A DNA stretch of 64,000 nt, taken from Armigeres subalbatus (lineage: Eukaryota; Arthropoda; Insecta; Diptera; Culicidae). The notes below the pieces were generated by a model. It saw nothing but the letters and a program-made list of their open reading frames with translations. It did no database searches and was not told the origin of the DNA. The stretch covers positions 43,025,065 through 43,089,064 of the forward strand of contig NC_085141.1 in the NCBI RefSeq assembly GCF_024139115.2, read 5' to 3'. Position numbers and translations under genes: made by a program. This document shows, piece after piece, positions 21,764-32,748 of the stretch (position 1 is the first letter of the stretch; each line of letters starts with the position of its first letter).

Positions 21764-21890
21764 TCTTGAAGGGCCGAAGAGTTTTGGCTAATAATTTAAC
21801 CTCTTCTTTATTCAAATGTTCTGCAGGAAAGTTAAGCTGCGGAAAAGTTTCATGCTGGTTGAGAAAGAAACGTTCATTCTCAAAAGGTTT

Positions 21891-22196
21891 TCATCTCTCC
21901 AGTTTGGCTTGCCTAGTAGTAAACAAGTGTACAGTGGCACGATTATTTCTAGCCGCATAAAGGCCAGGTCGTAATGTGACACCTGTCGTCAAATTAATTT
22001 CTTCCTCAATGAGAAATGCCCCGTCTGCAGTAGTCGGTATCTCTATGAGGGTTTCCGTTTGTTCATGAAAATTCATGGAACTTGGGTAGTATTTATCTAA
22101 AGGATATTTTATATTTCCAATCGAAAGTTCATGGCTACCGGCATCGATTTTGGCATTCATAGTAGACAAATTTTCATATCCGATAAGACCGTCGAA
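21891..22196 (-). pseudogene. Errantivirus-like protease-RT linker, left of the LINE insertion
   Basis: The frame starts at the LINE junction and includes LSTMNAKIDAGSHELSIGN and RPGLYAARNNRATV, the region between protease and RT in gypsy elements. The other half (protease) lies beyond the LINE at 25641-25870. Confidence 0.65.
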
Positions 22197-25100
22197 TGCT
22201 GGGTAAAGCGTACCATTGGTACTTCGCGTACCTGAAGGAATAAAATAGACCCCATCTAGCGGTCCTTAGCCTCTTACCCAGCAACTCCTATCCCTACCTC
22301 CCCGCGGTGCTGGCTGGGATACGAGCAACCTTAGGGAAGATCGGGTAACCAACCCCGGTGGGAACTATGGTCGTATGCTGACAGGGAAGGGGGGGTTTGC
22401 TCCTCTCCGGAGGTGCAAATCTTATTGAGCGTCTGTTCTCCATGTCATGATCGGCTCACAACAGCGTCTGTTCTCCATGTTAGGGGCGGCTGATCATCGT
22501 CCGAGTGCCAGCGAGGGACTCTAAGTGAAACTGTGCACCATGGTCCACCGGAAATAAGGAGGAATGGTCCTCCGGAAATTTAGGGGGTTTGGTGTCAGGC
22601 CCTGCAAGCCAGCCTCTAAAAAATCATAAGCAACGAACAATCAACAAGAGAGTACGGACTGGAACCATCGGCGAAGACCACTGCGACGAAAAGGGACTAG
22701 CGATTGGAAACTCGGTTCGTGGAACTGCAAATCTCTCAACTTCATCGGGAGCACACGCATACTCGCCGATGTGCTCAAGGACCGTGGATTCGGCATCGTA
22801 GCGCTGCAGGAGGTTTGTTGGAAGGGATCAATGGTGCGAACGTGTAGAGGTAATCATACCATCTACCAGAGCTGCGGCAACACACATGAGCTGGGAACAG
22901 CTTTCATAGTGATGGGCGATATGCAAAGGCGCGTGATCGGGTAGGGGCCGATCAATGAAAGAATGTGCAGGTTGAGGATCAAAGGCCGGTTCTTCAGCTT
23001 CAGCATAATCAACGTCCATAGCCCACATTCCGGAAGCACTGATGATGATAAGGACGCATTCTACGCGCAGCTGGAACGTGAGTACGACAGCTGCCCAAGC
23101 CACGACGTCAAAATCATCATATGAGATTTGAACGCTCAGGTTGGCCAAGAGGAGTTTAGACCGACTATTGGACAGTTCAGCGCTCACCGGCTGACGAACG
23201 AAAACGGCCTACGACTAATTGATTTCGCCGCCTCCAAGAATATGGCCATTCGTAGCACCTACTTCCAACACAGCCTCCCGTATCGGTACACCTGGAGATC
23301 ACCACTGCAGACAAAATCACAAATCGACCACGTTCTGATTGATGGACGGCACTTCTCCGACATTATCGACGTCAGGACATATCGTGGCGCTAACATCGAC
23401 TCTGACCACTATCTGGTGATGGTTAAACTGCGCCCAAAACTATCCGTCATCAACAATGTTCGGTACCGACGACCGCCGCGGTACGACCTAGAGCGACTGA
23501 AGCAACCTGATGTCGCCACTGCATACGCGCAGCATCTCGAGGCAGCGTTGCCGGAAGAGGGTGAGCTCGATGGGGCCCCTCTTGAGGACTGCTGGAGTAC
23601 AGTTAAAGCAGCCATTAACGACGCAGCGGAGAACAACGTCGGGTATATGGGTCGAAGTCGACGGAACGATTGGTTCGACGAAGAGTGCAGACAGATTCTG
23701 GAGGAAAAGGACGCAGCGCGGGCGGTCGCGCTGCAGCAAGGTACCCGGCAGAACGTGGAACGTTATAGACGGAAGCGGAGACAGCAGACCCGCATTTTTC
23801 AGGAGAAGAAACGCCGCCTGGAAGAAGCGGAGTGCGAGGAGATGGAACAGCTGTGCCGTTCTCAAGTTACACGCAAGTTCTATCAGAAGCTCAACGCATC
23901 CCGCAAAGGCTTCGTGCCGCGAGCCGAAATGTGCCGGGATAAGGATGGGAGCATCTTGACGGACGAACGTGTGGTGATCGAAAGGTGGAAGCAGCACTAC
24001 GAGGAACATCTGAATGGCGCTGAGAGTACAGGCAGTGAAAGTCAAGGCAGCGGAGGAGATGACTACGTCAGTTCAGCGGACGATAGAAGCCAACCAGCCC
24101 CCACCTTGAGGGAAGTTGAGGATTCCATTCAACAGCTAAAGACCAATAAACCAGCTGGTAAGGATGGTATCGGAGCTGAGCTCATCAAGATGGGCCCGGA
24201 AAAGCTGGACACTTGCCTGCACAAACTGATAGTCAGAATCTGGGAAACCGAACAGCTACCGGAGGACTGGAAGGAAGGGGTTATATGCCCCATCTACAAG
24301 AAAGGCGACAAACTGGAGTGTGAGAACTTTCGAGCGATCACCATCCTTAATGCCGCCTACAAAGTGATATCCCAGATCATCTTCCGTCGTCTGTCACCAT
24401 TAGTGAACGAGTTCGTGGGAAGTTATCAAGCCGGCTTCGTTGACGGCCGCTCGACAACGGACCAGATCTTTACTGTACGGCAAATCCTTCAAAAATGCCG
24501 TGAATACCAGGTCCCAACGCATCATCTGTTCGTTGATTTCAAGGTGGCATACGACAGTATAGACCGCGTAGAGCTATGGAAAATTATGGACGAGAACAGC
24601 TTCCCTGGGAAGCTTACCAGACTGATCAAAGCAACGGTGGATGAAGTGCTAAACTGTGTGAAGATTTCGGGCGAACACTCCAGTTCGTTCGAATCGCGCC
24701 GGGGACTAAGACAAGGTGATGGACTTTCGTGCCTGTTGTTCAACATTGTGCTAGAAGGTGTCATGCGGAGAGCCGAGTGTAACAGCCGGGGTACGATTTT
24801 CAACAGATCCAGTCAATTTATTTGCTTCGCGGATGACATGGACATTGTCGGCCGAACATTTGCAAAGGTGGCAGAACTGTACACCCGCCTGAAACGTGAA
24901 GCAACAAAAGTTGGACTGGTGGTGAATGCCTCAAAGACAAAGTACATGCTTGTGGGCGGAACCGAGCGCGACAGGGCCCGCCTAGGAAGCAGTGTTACGA
25001 TAGACGGGTATACCTTCGAGGTGGTCGAGGAATTCGTCTACCTCGGATCCTTGCTAACGGCTGATAACAATGTTAGTCGTGAAATACGAAGGCGCATCAT

Positions 25101-25628
25101 CTGTGGAAGTCGGGGCTACTACGGGCTCCAGAAGAAACTGCGGTTTCGCCACCGCACCAAATGTGTCATGTACAAGACGCTAATAAGCCCGGTTGTCCTC
25201 TACGGACATGAAACAATGCTCGAGGAGGACTTGCAAGCACTCGGAGTATTCGAGAGACGGGTGCTTAGGACCATCTTTGGCGGTGTGCAAGAAGACGGTG
25301 TCTGGCGGCGAAGAATGAACCACGAGCTCGCCCAGCTCCACGGCGAACCCAGTATCCAGAAGGTAGCTAAAGCCGGAAGGGTACGATGGGCAGGACATGT
25401 TGCAAGAATGCCGGACAGCAACCCTGCAAAGATGGTGTTCGCTTCCGATCCGGCAGGTACGAGACGGCGTGGAGCGCAGCGAGCGAGATGGGCAGACCAG
25501 GTGCAGAACGACTTGGCGAGCGTGGGGCGTATCCGAGGATGGAGAGATGCGGCCTCGAACCGTGCATTGTGGCGTCAAATTGTTGATTCAGTGTTATCTG
25601 TTTAGATGTTAACTAAATAAATGAAATG
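22197..25628 (+). mobile_element. Nearly full-length RTE-like LINE (3.4 kb) with 12-bp target duplication
   Basis: It is flanked by AAGACCGTCGAA at 22185-22196 and 25629-25640. The 5' end begins TGCTGGGTAA, complementary to TTACCCAGCA at 22274-22283, so the leader can form a hairpin. One long ORF encodes endonuclease and RT. The 3' end is short and A-rich (ttaactaaataaatgaaatg). It is in the opposite orientation to the host gypsy element. Clade RTE (JAM-like) is inferred from the single ORF, motifs and tail. Confidence 0.88.
22697..25605 (+). pseudogene. RTE-like endonuclease-reverse transcriptase ORF with two stops
   Basis: The AP-like endonuclease begins near 22710 (SWNCKSLN, ALQEVCWKG). 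It continues through INVHSPHSG, DLNAQVG, YTWRSP, QIDHVLIDGR and SDHYLV (near 23400). In-frame stops at 22942-22944 and 23122-23124 break it; the second replaces the Gly of the GDxN motif. From 23128 the frame is open to 25605: a coiled basic linker, then RT with NKPAGKDGIGAEL, AITILNAAYK, SYQAGFVDGRSTTDQ, FVDFKVAYDS, RRGLRQGDGLS and active-site FADDMDIV, then the C-terminal region VLRTIFGGVQEDGVWRRRMN and RGAQRARW. One base change per stop separates it from an open frame. Confidence 0.88.
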
Positions 25629-25759
25629 AAGACCGTCGAAAAAGTTATGGAATTTGAATACGTGGTACGGTAACGTTTTGTCAAAGCCTCTAGGAAAGAT
25701 ATTGACATGCAATACTTTATCAATAACAAATGTACCATTTTGATTAGTCACTATTGCTG

Positions 25760-25872
25760 GTCGATTGGTTTCTTGGGACTTTAACACGTGTACGATTTAT
25801 TCGCTCCAGTGTCTATCAAGAAATTCAATATCCCTTTATTAGACTTGTAGCGAATAAACGGTATGAAATTGT
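25760..25872 (-). pseudogene. Errantivirus-like aspartic protease, right of the LINE insertion
   Basis: The minus-strand translation contains FLIDTGANKS (catalytic DTG), followed by stops, and further on PRGFDKTLPYHVFKFHNFFDGL to the LINE junction at 25641. It lies between gag and the linker at 21891-22196. Confidence 0.7.
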
Positions 25873-26777
25873 TTACGTTGTTGAGAGATCGTCTTCCTCT
25901 AAGCGAAAATTTGACACGTTGGGTTGCATCGCTCTACCTTGCACATTGTCATCCTCATCCTCATCGTCGTCGTCGTCGTTATCTACGTCTACTTCGTTCG
26001 CGTGGAACTCTGATTTAAATTTTTGTTTTTGCATCGGATTCCTATATGGGGGTTTTGAATTTGTATGCTGCTTAGGGGAGCTACTCGAGGGGCCGTTGCT
26101 TTTGTTGGGAAATTTGTTGAATTGAGATTTCGCGGGTCTAGATCTAATTTCTGCGTTCTGGTTTATACACACTGACTCGTATCCATCTTCTAAGGTTTTA
26201 GGCTTGGATAATCTAATGATAGCGGATAAAGGTTCTCCGATATTGTCGAGATATCTAGTAACGGTTAAAATATCTATGGTTTCCTTTCCTGTAATAGGAT
26301 GGAATTCAAGTTAGATTTTAGTCTTGTGTTAATCTCCTTACATTCGTTGTAGAACTTCAGGTGACTTTTATCACTTTTCTTAATGTTAAACAGTATCGAC
26401 ACATTTGTCGCAAAGTCAAATCGATCACCGTATTGTTCTAACAGGATCTGTTTGATACCACCAATGGTATCAGGATCGCCATTTGCGCATACAATCGCGC
26501 GAGCATCTCCTCTAATTTTATTTTTAATCGCTCTAATATTCATAGAGCTTAGTGAATCGGGCTGGCCGTTGGCCCCCTTTATCTTGAACATTTCATATAG
26601 CTCGTCTACTTCCCGTAGCCAGCTTGAAAGTTCTTTCTAACTACCGGAAAACTCCGATAGGTTCTTGATGGGATCGGGGATAGTAAATTTACTACTATTC
26701 CCCGACGTCATCAATGCCTTAAGCTGATCAATTTCAGCCTTCAGCGCCTCAATCTCTGACTGCCTAGTCTCTGGCAT
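25873..26777 (-). pseudogene. gag: Errantivirus-like gag
   Basis: The start ATG at 26777 gives MPETRQSEIEALKAEIDQL, a stop at about 26640, then the capsid segment (ELYEMFKIKGANGQPDS, IKQILLEQYGDRFD) to 26274. After a short frameshift comes a basic, Asn/Ser-rich C-terminus with a long Asp/Glu run (26172-25873). No CCHC knuckle is present, as is common in errantivirus Gag. It assembles particles in the intact element; this copy has at least one stop. Confidence 0.75.
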
Positions 26778-26915
26778 TGTTTAGTGGATTGTTTTATAAA
26801 AGATAATAAAAATGAGTTACTCACGTAAATGATATCCACATCCGAGGGGTTTGATGATCACGTTGTTGCAGGTTCGCGTGCGACGGGATTTTTACCACTT
26901 TTTAAACACCTCACG

Positions 26916-26933
26916 ATCCCACTCCTGACACCA
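26916..26933 (-). other. Primer-binding site
   Basis: On the minus strand TGGTGTCAGGAGTGGGAT lies directly after the 5' LTR end. TGG at the LTR boundary is the complement of a tRNA CCA tail. The tRNA is probably Leu or Ser type, but the assignment is not certain. Confidence 0.65.
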
Positions 26934-27182
26934 CTTATGGGAATCGTGATATGGATTCACTTTTTAAAAAGACTTAGTAACTCTAAAACACTTTTATTAA
27001 TAATACTAACACAATACAGCACCACCGGTGATTGTCCAAAGCTGCCAAAGGAAAGAGAACGCGCCACGCGTTCGCGGGTTATTTATAATGGACAAACTGC
27101 TGATCTGGCAGTTTGGGTCGTCCACGTTGTCTGACTGCAATTGGTGCACCTGAGTGGCACGATGTTCCGATGTTTCCATAAC
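26933..27182 (-). repeat. 5' LTR of the errantivirus-like element
   Basis: 250 bp with about five differences from the left LTR, all within 26950-27030. It contains the same TATA-like and AATAAA elements on the minus strand. The outer end abuts GCAG (27183-27186), matching 17356-17359. Confidence 0.85.
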
Positions 27183-27186
27183 GCAG

Positions 27187-27951
27187 AGAAACACGAATTT
27201 AACACGGGTCACGGCAGTCCCGGGTTACTTTGTTTTTCACATGTTTTCACTTCCTCTCAATCCGACATTGCTAGGTTTGATGTCAGCAGTTTGAATTGGG
27301 TGTCTTCCAGAGGCTTCGTGAACAGATCAGCCAGTTGATCACGAGTGCCAATGGATTCTACATTCAGCGTACCTTTCTCGACCAGATCTCGGATGAAGTG
27401 ATGCTTCAGGTCGATGTGTTTGGTCCTCTTGCTCTCCAGGTTTTTGGCCATGCACACACAGCCACGATTGACACCGGGTTGGCAGCAACATGTAGATCTT
27501 CCAAGACGCCGCTGATCCATACGGCCTCTGTCGCTGCTGCACTAAGAGCGACATACTCCGCTTCGCTTGACGACAACGATACGGTGGATTGCTTTTTGCT
27601 GTTCCACGACACGGTGCATCCATACACCTTGAAGATGAACCCGCTTACCGATTTTCGGTCCTGAACATCGGCCGCCCAATCGGCGTCAGCAAAGCCGACG
27701 AGCGCTTCTGCTTCGCTGTTCCTTTGGTATTCGAGACAAAGGGTTTTTGTCCCGCTTAAGTATCGCTTCAAGGCGTTCCAATGTACGGTCGACGAATCTT
27801 GCTGGAACCGCCCGAGGTACCCGACAGGGTAACACACATCTGGCCTGACACAAAGCATAATGTACATCAGGCTTCCAAGCGGCTCTCGATAGGGTTCACC
27901 GGCATTAAGTCCACCACGTGGCAGTTGGAGGCCAGGGATTGAACTTATCAT
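27187..27951 (-). pseudogene. Ty1/copia RT end and RNase H, host of the errantivirus insertion
   Basis: 27951-27406 encodes LGSLMYIMLCVRPDVCYPV, ALKRYLSGTK, GFADADWAADVQDRKSVSG and KKQSTVSLSSSEAEYVAL. After a frameshift, 27520-27257 gives HIDLKHHFIRDLVEKG and LADLFTKPL to the stop. These are the conserved copia RNase H and C-terminal motifs. The 5' part beyond 27951 is missing. The stop and 3' flank run into the gypsy target site at 27183. Confidence 0.88.
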
Positions 27952-28089
27952 TTCATTATCATTTAGTATTCAGCCAAAAACTCATTCCAGAGGCGGAATT
28001 CCGAAAAGTGTTGTATGGCGGACTTCTAGCGCTGATTCCCCTCTATAGCTTTGTCTAAGGGTACATTGCTCTATGTCTAATATTCACCG

Positions 28090-28175
28090 CGGGAAACGCT
28101 AGTATCATTTAATATACTAAATGATAATAACACTTATTATCATTTAGTATATTTAGTGATCCTAGCGTTTCACGC
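28090..28175. repeat. Long palindrome with ~40-bp arms
   Basis: The arm GGGAAACGCTAGTATCATTT... at about 28091-28130 is near-complementary to about 28134-28175, with almost no loop. The central part is atatactaaatgataataa and its complement. It is flanked by noncoding DNA (27952-28250). Probably a foldback MITE core. Confidence 0.7.
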
Positions 28176-28548
28176 TGTTACGTTACACCGCAATGCTATT
28201 CACCCATAAGAATCAAGTAAACGGGGTGCAGAAAGCGCGGCGGTACCTTTCCTGAAGGGTCTTCCACGAAAGGCAGAATCACATAAGGCTGAAAACTCAT
28301 AAGGCTGAACACGAAAGGCTGAAAAGTAAAAATCTCACATAAGGCTGAAATAACAAAAGGCTGAAACTCGAAAGGCTGAAAAATCGTGAGAAACCAATAT
28401 TAGTGGATGAATTCACATTTGACGTTAGAAGGAGCACAAACTAAAATGATCCGCAACCTTCTTGTGACTTTTTGTTGTCTTTCAATTTATATACAGAATT
28501 CTTATATTGTAGTCTATACAGCTCATAAAATTTTGAGGTACTGTCGTT

Positions 28549-28698
28549 GGGGGTGAGAATGGGTCACTGAATGAATGCTTGTAGAATGCATCGAATGTAT
28601 CTGAGGGCAAGAAGACTAAAATATAAGAGACCTTTTTGAACGATTTTTCTCTACGACCTCCAAACTGCCGGTGAGAGCGATGACCCATTCTCACCCCC
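28549..28698. repeat. 18-bp perfect inverted repeat
   Basis: GGGGGTGAGAATGGGTCA at 28549-28566 is the exact complement of 28681-28698. The 114-bp spacer is noncoding. It lies within the TIR element. Confidence 0.7.
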
Positions 28699-28784
28699 AG
28701 ACCCATTGTCACTCCTGATGGCGGTAACATAGAAGGGAACAAGACTTTTGTTCTTGGTTCTTGTATGTAGTTTTTGATTCTTGC

Positions 28785-29600
28785 TAGATTGCTTTCTATT
28801 TTTTTCTTTATTCTTCTCTCTTTTTCCTTTTCCTTTTTTGTTCTTCCTTCTTTCTTGCAACTCCTGTTTTCTTCTTCCTCCATTTTCCTTCCTTTTTCCT
28901 TCTTCTTTCTTTTTTCTTCATTCTTGTTTTTTCTTCTTTCTTCCTTCTTCATTCTTCCATCTTTATCCTTCCTTCTTCCTTGTTTCTTCTTGCATCACCG
29001 TTATTTCTTCTTTCATCTTTATCTTACTTTTTCCTTCTTCCTTCTTCTATGTTCTTTCTTCAATCTTTCATCTTTTTTCCTTCTCCCTTCTTCCGTCTTC
29101 TTTCTCTCTCCTTCCGTCTTCTGCCTTCTGCTTTCCTCCTTCCTTCGTCTCTGTGAAATTTTTATTCTTTATACTTTATACTTTATACTTTATTCTTTAT
29201 TCTTTATACTTTAATCTTTATCCCTCATTCTTTATTCCTTATTCTTTATCCTTTATTCTTTATTTTTTATTCTTTATTTTTTTCTTTATTCTTTATTCTT
29301 TATTATTTGTTCTTCATTCTTTATTCTTTATTCTTTATTCTTTATACTTTATTCTTTATTCCTCATTCTTTATTCCTTATTCTTTATTCTTTATCCTTTA
29401 TTCTTTATTTTTTATTCTTTATTTTTTATTCTTTATTCTTTATTTTTTATTCTTTATTCTTTATTCTTTATTATTTATTCTTTATTCTTTATTATTTTTT
29501 CTTTATTCTTTATTCTTTATTCTTCATTCTTTATTATTTATTTTTTTATTCTTATTTATTCATTATTCTCTATTCTTTATCAATTATTCACTATCCAACC
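28785..29600. repeat. Pyrimidine-rich tract and (TTTATTC)n minisatellite
   Basis: 28785-29150 is almost pure C/T (cttcttccttc). 29160-29600 is a 7-bp repeat, mostly TTTATTC with variants. Open frames through it (poly-Phe/Leu/Ser) are an artefact of composition. Confidence 0.9.
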
Positions 29601-29811
29601 ACTCAACATAGTTGGTACAACATATCGTATGGTTGGGATTCATTTCATCCCATCAATTTCAGCCTTTCGATACGTTTCAGCCTTCTGATACCTTCAGCCT
29701 TTTGAGACTTTCAGCCTTTCAGGATTTCAGCCTTTTGAGTTCAGCCTTATGAGCATTCAGCCTTATGTGTTTCAGCCTTTCGTAGGACACCCTTCCTGAA
29801 GGGTACGCCGC

Positions 29812-31030
29812 GTGCAATTTTGAGAAAATCAGGCAACGAAGGACCGTTTCACCGTGGCATCTTCCAGTCGGCGTGTGTTGAACCGTTGTCCAACTCTATT
29901 TCGCCGATGAGGAGGTGATGATCAGACGCGATATCGGCACTATGTTCATTCCATACATCAAGAAGGCTCCGTATACATTTTCGGCTGATGCAGATGTGGT
30001 CGATTTGATTTTCTGTAAAACCGTCACGGAAGACCCACGTGATCTTGTGAACCGGTCGATGAGGGAAGAGCGATCCCCCGATCACCATGTCGTTATTACC
30101 ACAGAATTCTGCGAACAGCTCTCCATAATGCGCTCATGGTTCGAGTTGTCGGATCCAATCTTCGCATTGAAGTCGCCCAAACAGATCTTGATATCACCCT
30201 TCGGAATTCTATCTACGATGGCATTGAGTTGACTATAGAAGTTCTCTTTGTCTTGCAGATCGGCAGCATCGGTTGGCGCATAACATTGGATTATAGTAAG
30301 GTTTCGGACCCGTGTTCTAAATCTGGCAACGATTATCCTTTCACTTATAGGTTCTCACTTCATAAGCGCAGAGTGTGCCTGAGCACTTAGTAGGAAGCCA
30401 ACTCCGCGATGCCGGGAAGCGTGTTCTCCTCGTAAACCAGAGTATAACAGAACTTGTCCTGACGGCGTTCTATGTTCTCCAAAGTTTTGCCAACGGACTT
30501 CACTCAGTCCCAGGATCTCAAGCTTCATGCGGCGTGCCTTATTGGCAAGTTGTGCCAATTTACCCTGCTGGGCTACGGTTAAAACGTTCCATGTTCCTAT
30601 TCGTGTCCGTTGTTTCGCGCTAAGAGTCGTCGCCGTGAAATCAGTCCGTATTCTTTCATTATCGGATTCTCGAACAAATTGATGTTTCGGGAACAGTAGG
30701 TTGTTGGTCCAAGGTTCCCTATCCACCGGGATGAGGCTGCCATCTTGGGTATAGCTTCCGGGGAATAGCATTTCATACTCAGCCGCTGAATGCCAGAACA
30801 GACGCTGTTGGAACCGCACCTCCTTGGTGAACAGACGCTTGATAAGTCGGGTCAAATTTGTTTAAAGTCCTACCCAACACCAGGAATAGGCTAGTGCGTT
30901 TTGAGCGGCACACGGTCGCTTTGATAGGGCCTGCTTGGGGATACTTGCAGCTTTTTATAGAAGTTCAACAGAGCCCACTGTCGAACCCCACCACATCCTA
31001 GGCAGACCCCACAGGACACACCCTCTCACT
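29812..31030 (-). mobile_element. RTE-like LINE, 5' part with endonuclease
   Basis: The 5' module lies at about 31030-30865. The ORF follows from 30855 with RIGTWNVLTVAQQGKLAQL, LGLSEVRW and GVGFLLS to 30355. In shifted frames it continues with the CYAPTD region and GDFNAKIGS, then DxxSDHHLLI-like residues around 29900. The element stops at about 29812, at the TIR element. The endonuclease style (GTWNV...LSEVRW) fits the RTE group. RT is absent. Confidence 0.75.
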
Positions 31031-32346
31031 CTAGCTGATGTCAGAAGGAAAACAGTGCCCAGGCTACACAGCTAAGTACGCAACCCTTAGCTGGCAGCCA
31101 ATTGTCATCGGAAGACCCGTGGAAGCGTGAGTATCGGAACTTGTGAGGACCAGAGCTATGTTAGGCGCTTCTTTCCGGATGTCAACTCACCATTTCGTAG
31201 CCCTTTTTCTATAGTGGCTGCTGTTTTATCTGGAATTGGTACTAATATAATACATTTTGTAAGTTCATATTGCAAAAATGGTAATTTGGGTTAGATACCT
31301 CCCAGTTAATAGCTGTGAAAGTGCTTAATGAAAACTAATGGTGGTTCCTGGTTTGGTTTGATATGCGGAGCTGATTAAATTCGGAGCCTTGCTCAGCTTG
31401 TTTAGTGCTGAAGGCAGCTAATTGCGTCAGAAGGTAGCTAATTGCAGCGTCGGCTGTTTGTTACACAGCCGACTGATCCATCATTTTATTATCCATGTTA
31501 TGGTGCGGAAATAGTTAGATGGCGAGTAATATTCTCCTGACTCAACAGACAATATATTTTTTTAAGCTTAGTGAATGTCCTTTATTACTCTACAAGACAA
31601 GTTATTATTTTTTTTATGAAGTTTCACTGGCGGGACTCTGAATAGAGTAGAAACCTCTGCACCAGGCCTTTGATGATACCGTAGCATAATTCCATTCGAA
31701 GCAGTTTGCCAGCCGTACACGGAACATGTCGTCCAAGAAGACGCTGTTGCAACTGAATCAGAGGGATTTACGTTCATAAATAGTCGGAGAGGTCTCATGC
31801 TAACTAACATCGTAATAGTTTAAAGTCATTTTTGTCATTTTCTTGTCAGAGTCAAATTATTTAGCCAGTTTTTATGCTATTACGTCTATTGTCATTGTAC
31901 GCGCTTAAAATCGACCGAAGCAGTTTATCCGACTCACATGAAACATGTTGCCCAATGCTTCATCGTAGAAACTGAGCCGGAAGATTTTTAGCCGTACAAG
32001 GATCATGTCGTCCCTTAAGACACTGTTGAACTGGCTCAAAAGACATTACATTTACAACTCTAATAGATACTCTCTCCCATTATCTCATTCCTAATCATAT
32101 AGATTATTATTTTTTTAATCTTTCGTTTATTTTGAAGGCTCAATTGCCGAATCATATAGATTGATCTGTACGATGTCATTCTTGTCTTTATGGTCAGAAG
32201 GTATGAAGTATGCGTTCCTTGAATTACTTTGTTTGCCTAAGTTATTGGTTCATCCTGTGTCAATACTATCAAACACAATGTAAGTTATGTCTTGTAAAAA
32301 GTGGAAACTGTTCGTGCATTTAGTCTATTTTATTGTTATTCCTTTG
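31031..32346. other. Intergenic, no gene seen
   Basis: AT-rich DNA. Two loosely similar segments, about 31690-31770 and 31915-32040 (gaagcagttt...catgtcgtcc...agacgctgttg), suggest a decayed repeat. No frame with recognisable similarity. Confidence 0.5.
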
Positions 32347-32740
32347 CAGTGTTGGTAGAATCATGCTCAAATCTCACTCACCGAAACCTCATGCGCGAGC
32401 TGACTCGCTTGCGATTCTGCAGGGAGAGCATCGCGCATGAGTTTTTCACGCAGAATCGCACCGTTTCGCTCATTCGCCGAAAAATGATTTCGCTCCAAAA
32501 CCTGTCAAAACCCAATCGAAGCGTATTTTATGTTTACGTATGGATTTATTATCTATTGTTTTAAGTAAAGAAAGTTATTCCGATGAATTTAACAAAGAAG
32601 AATACGCAAAAATCATGTAATGATGCAAATCGCGAGTCGAATCATGGACGATTCTCTGGGCCATGAGTCGGGTGGGGTTTGCCTCGTGCATGATTTGAAT
32701 CGTGGATGAGATTTGAGAATTTGAGTTTTTACCAACACTG
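32347..32740. mobile_element. hAT-type MITE, 394 bp
   Basis: The ends CAGTGTTGGTA and TACCAACACTG are inverted, with further imperfect inversion (ctcaaatctca/tgagatttgag). They are flanked by the 8-bp duplication TTCCTTTG at 32339-32346 and 32741-32748. CAGTG ends plus an 8-bp duplication indicate hAT. Noncoding. Confidence 0.9.
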
Positions 32741-32748
32741 TTCCTTTG

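Larger units (their letters stand above)
17360..27182 (-). mobile_element. Errantivirus-like Ty3/gypsy element with env, interrupted by an RTE-like LINE
   Basis: Two 250-bp LTRs (17360-17609 and 26933-27182) differ at about five positions. They are flanked by the 4-bp duplication GCAG. The order on the minus strand is LTR, primer-binding site, gag, protease, RT, RNase H, integrase, env, polypurine tract, LTR, as in insect errantiviruses. Without the 3.4-kb LINE and its duplication the element is about 6.4 kb. Gag has a stop, integrase is frameshifted and the protease-RT region is split by the LINE, so this copy cannot act alone. About 2% LTR divergence points to a fairly recent insertion. Confidence 0.9.
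28251..29806. mobile_element. TIR element with iterated AAGGCTGAA ends and simple-repeat interior
   Basis: The left end (28240-28385) carries seven copies of aaggctgaa-type motifs. The right end (29650-29790) carries the inverted form ttcagcctt about eight times. Both termini have cttcctgaagggt, and inversion extends outward into gcgcggcgg/cgccgcg, so the true ends could be near 28230 and 29815. Long, iterated TIRs recall MULE-type elements, but the superfamily is a guess. The interior is simple repeats plus an 18-bp perfect inverted repeat. There is no transposase. Confidence 0.6.

Noticed and set aside
28482..29705. Long open frames on both strands rich in Phe/Leu/Ser or Lys/Glu
   Set aside because: They lie in pyrimidine-rich and (TTTATTC)n simple repeats; absence of stops follows from composition.
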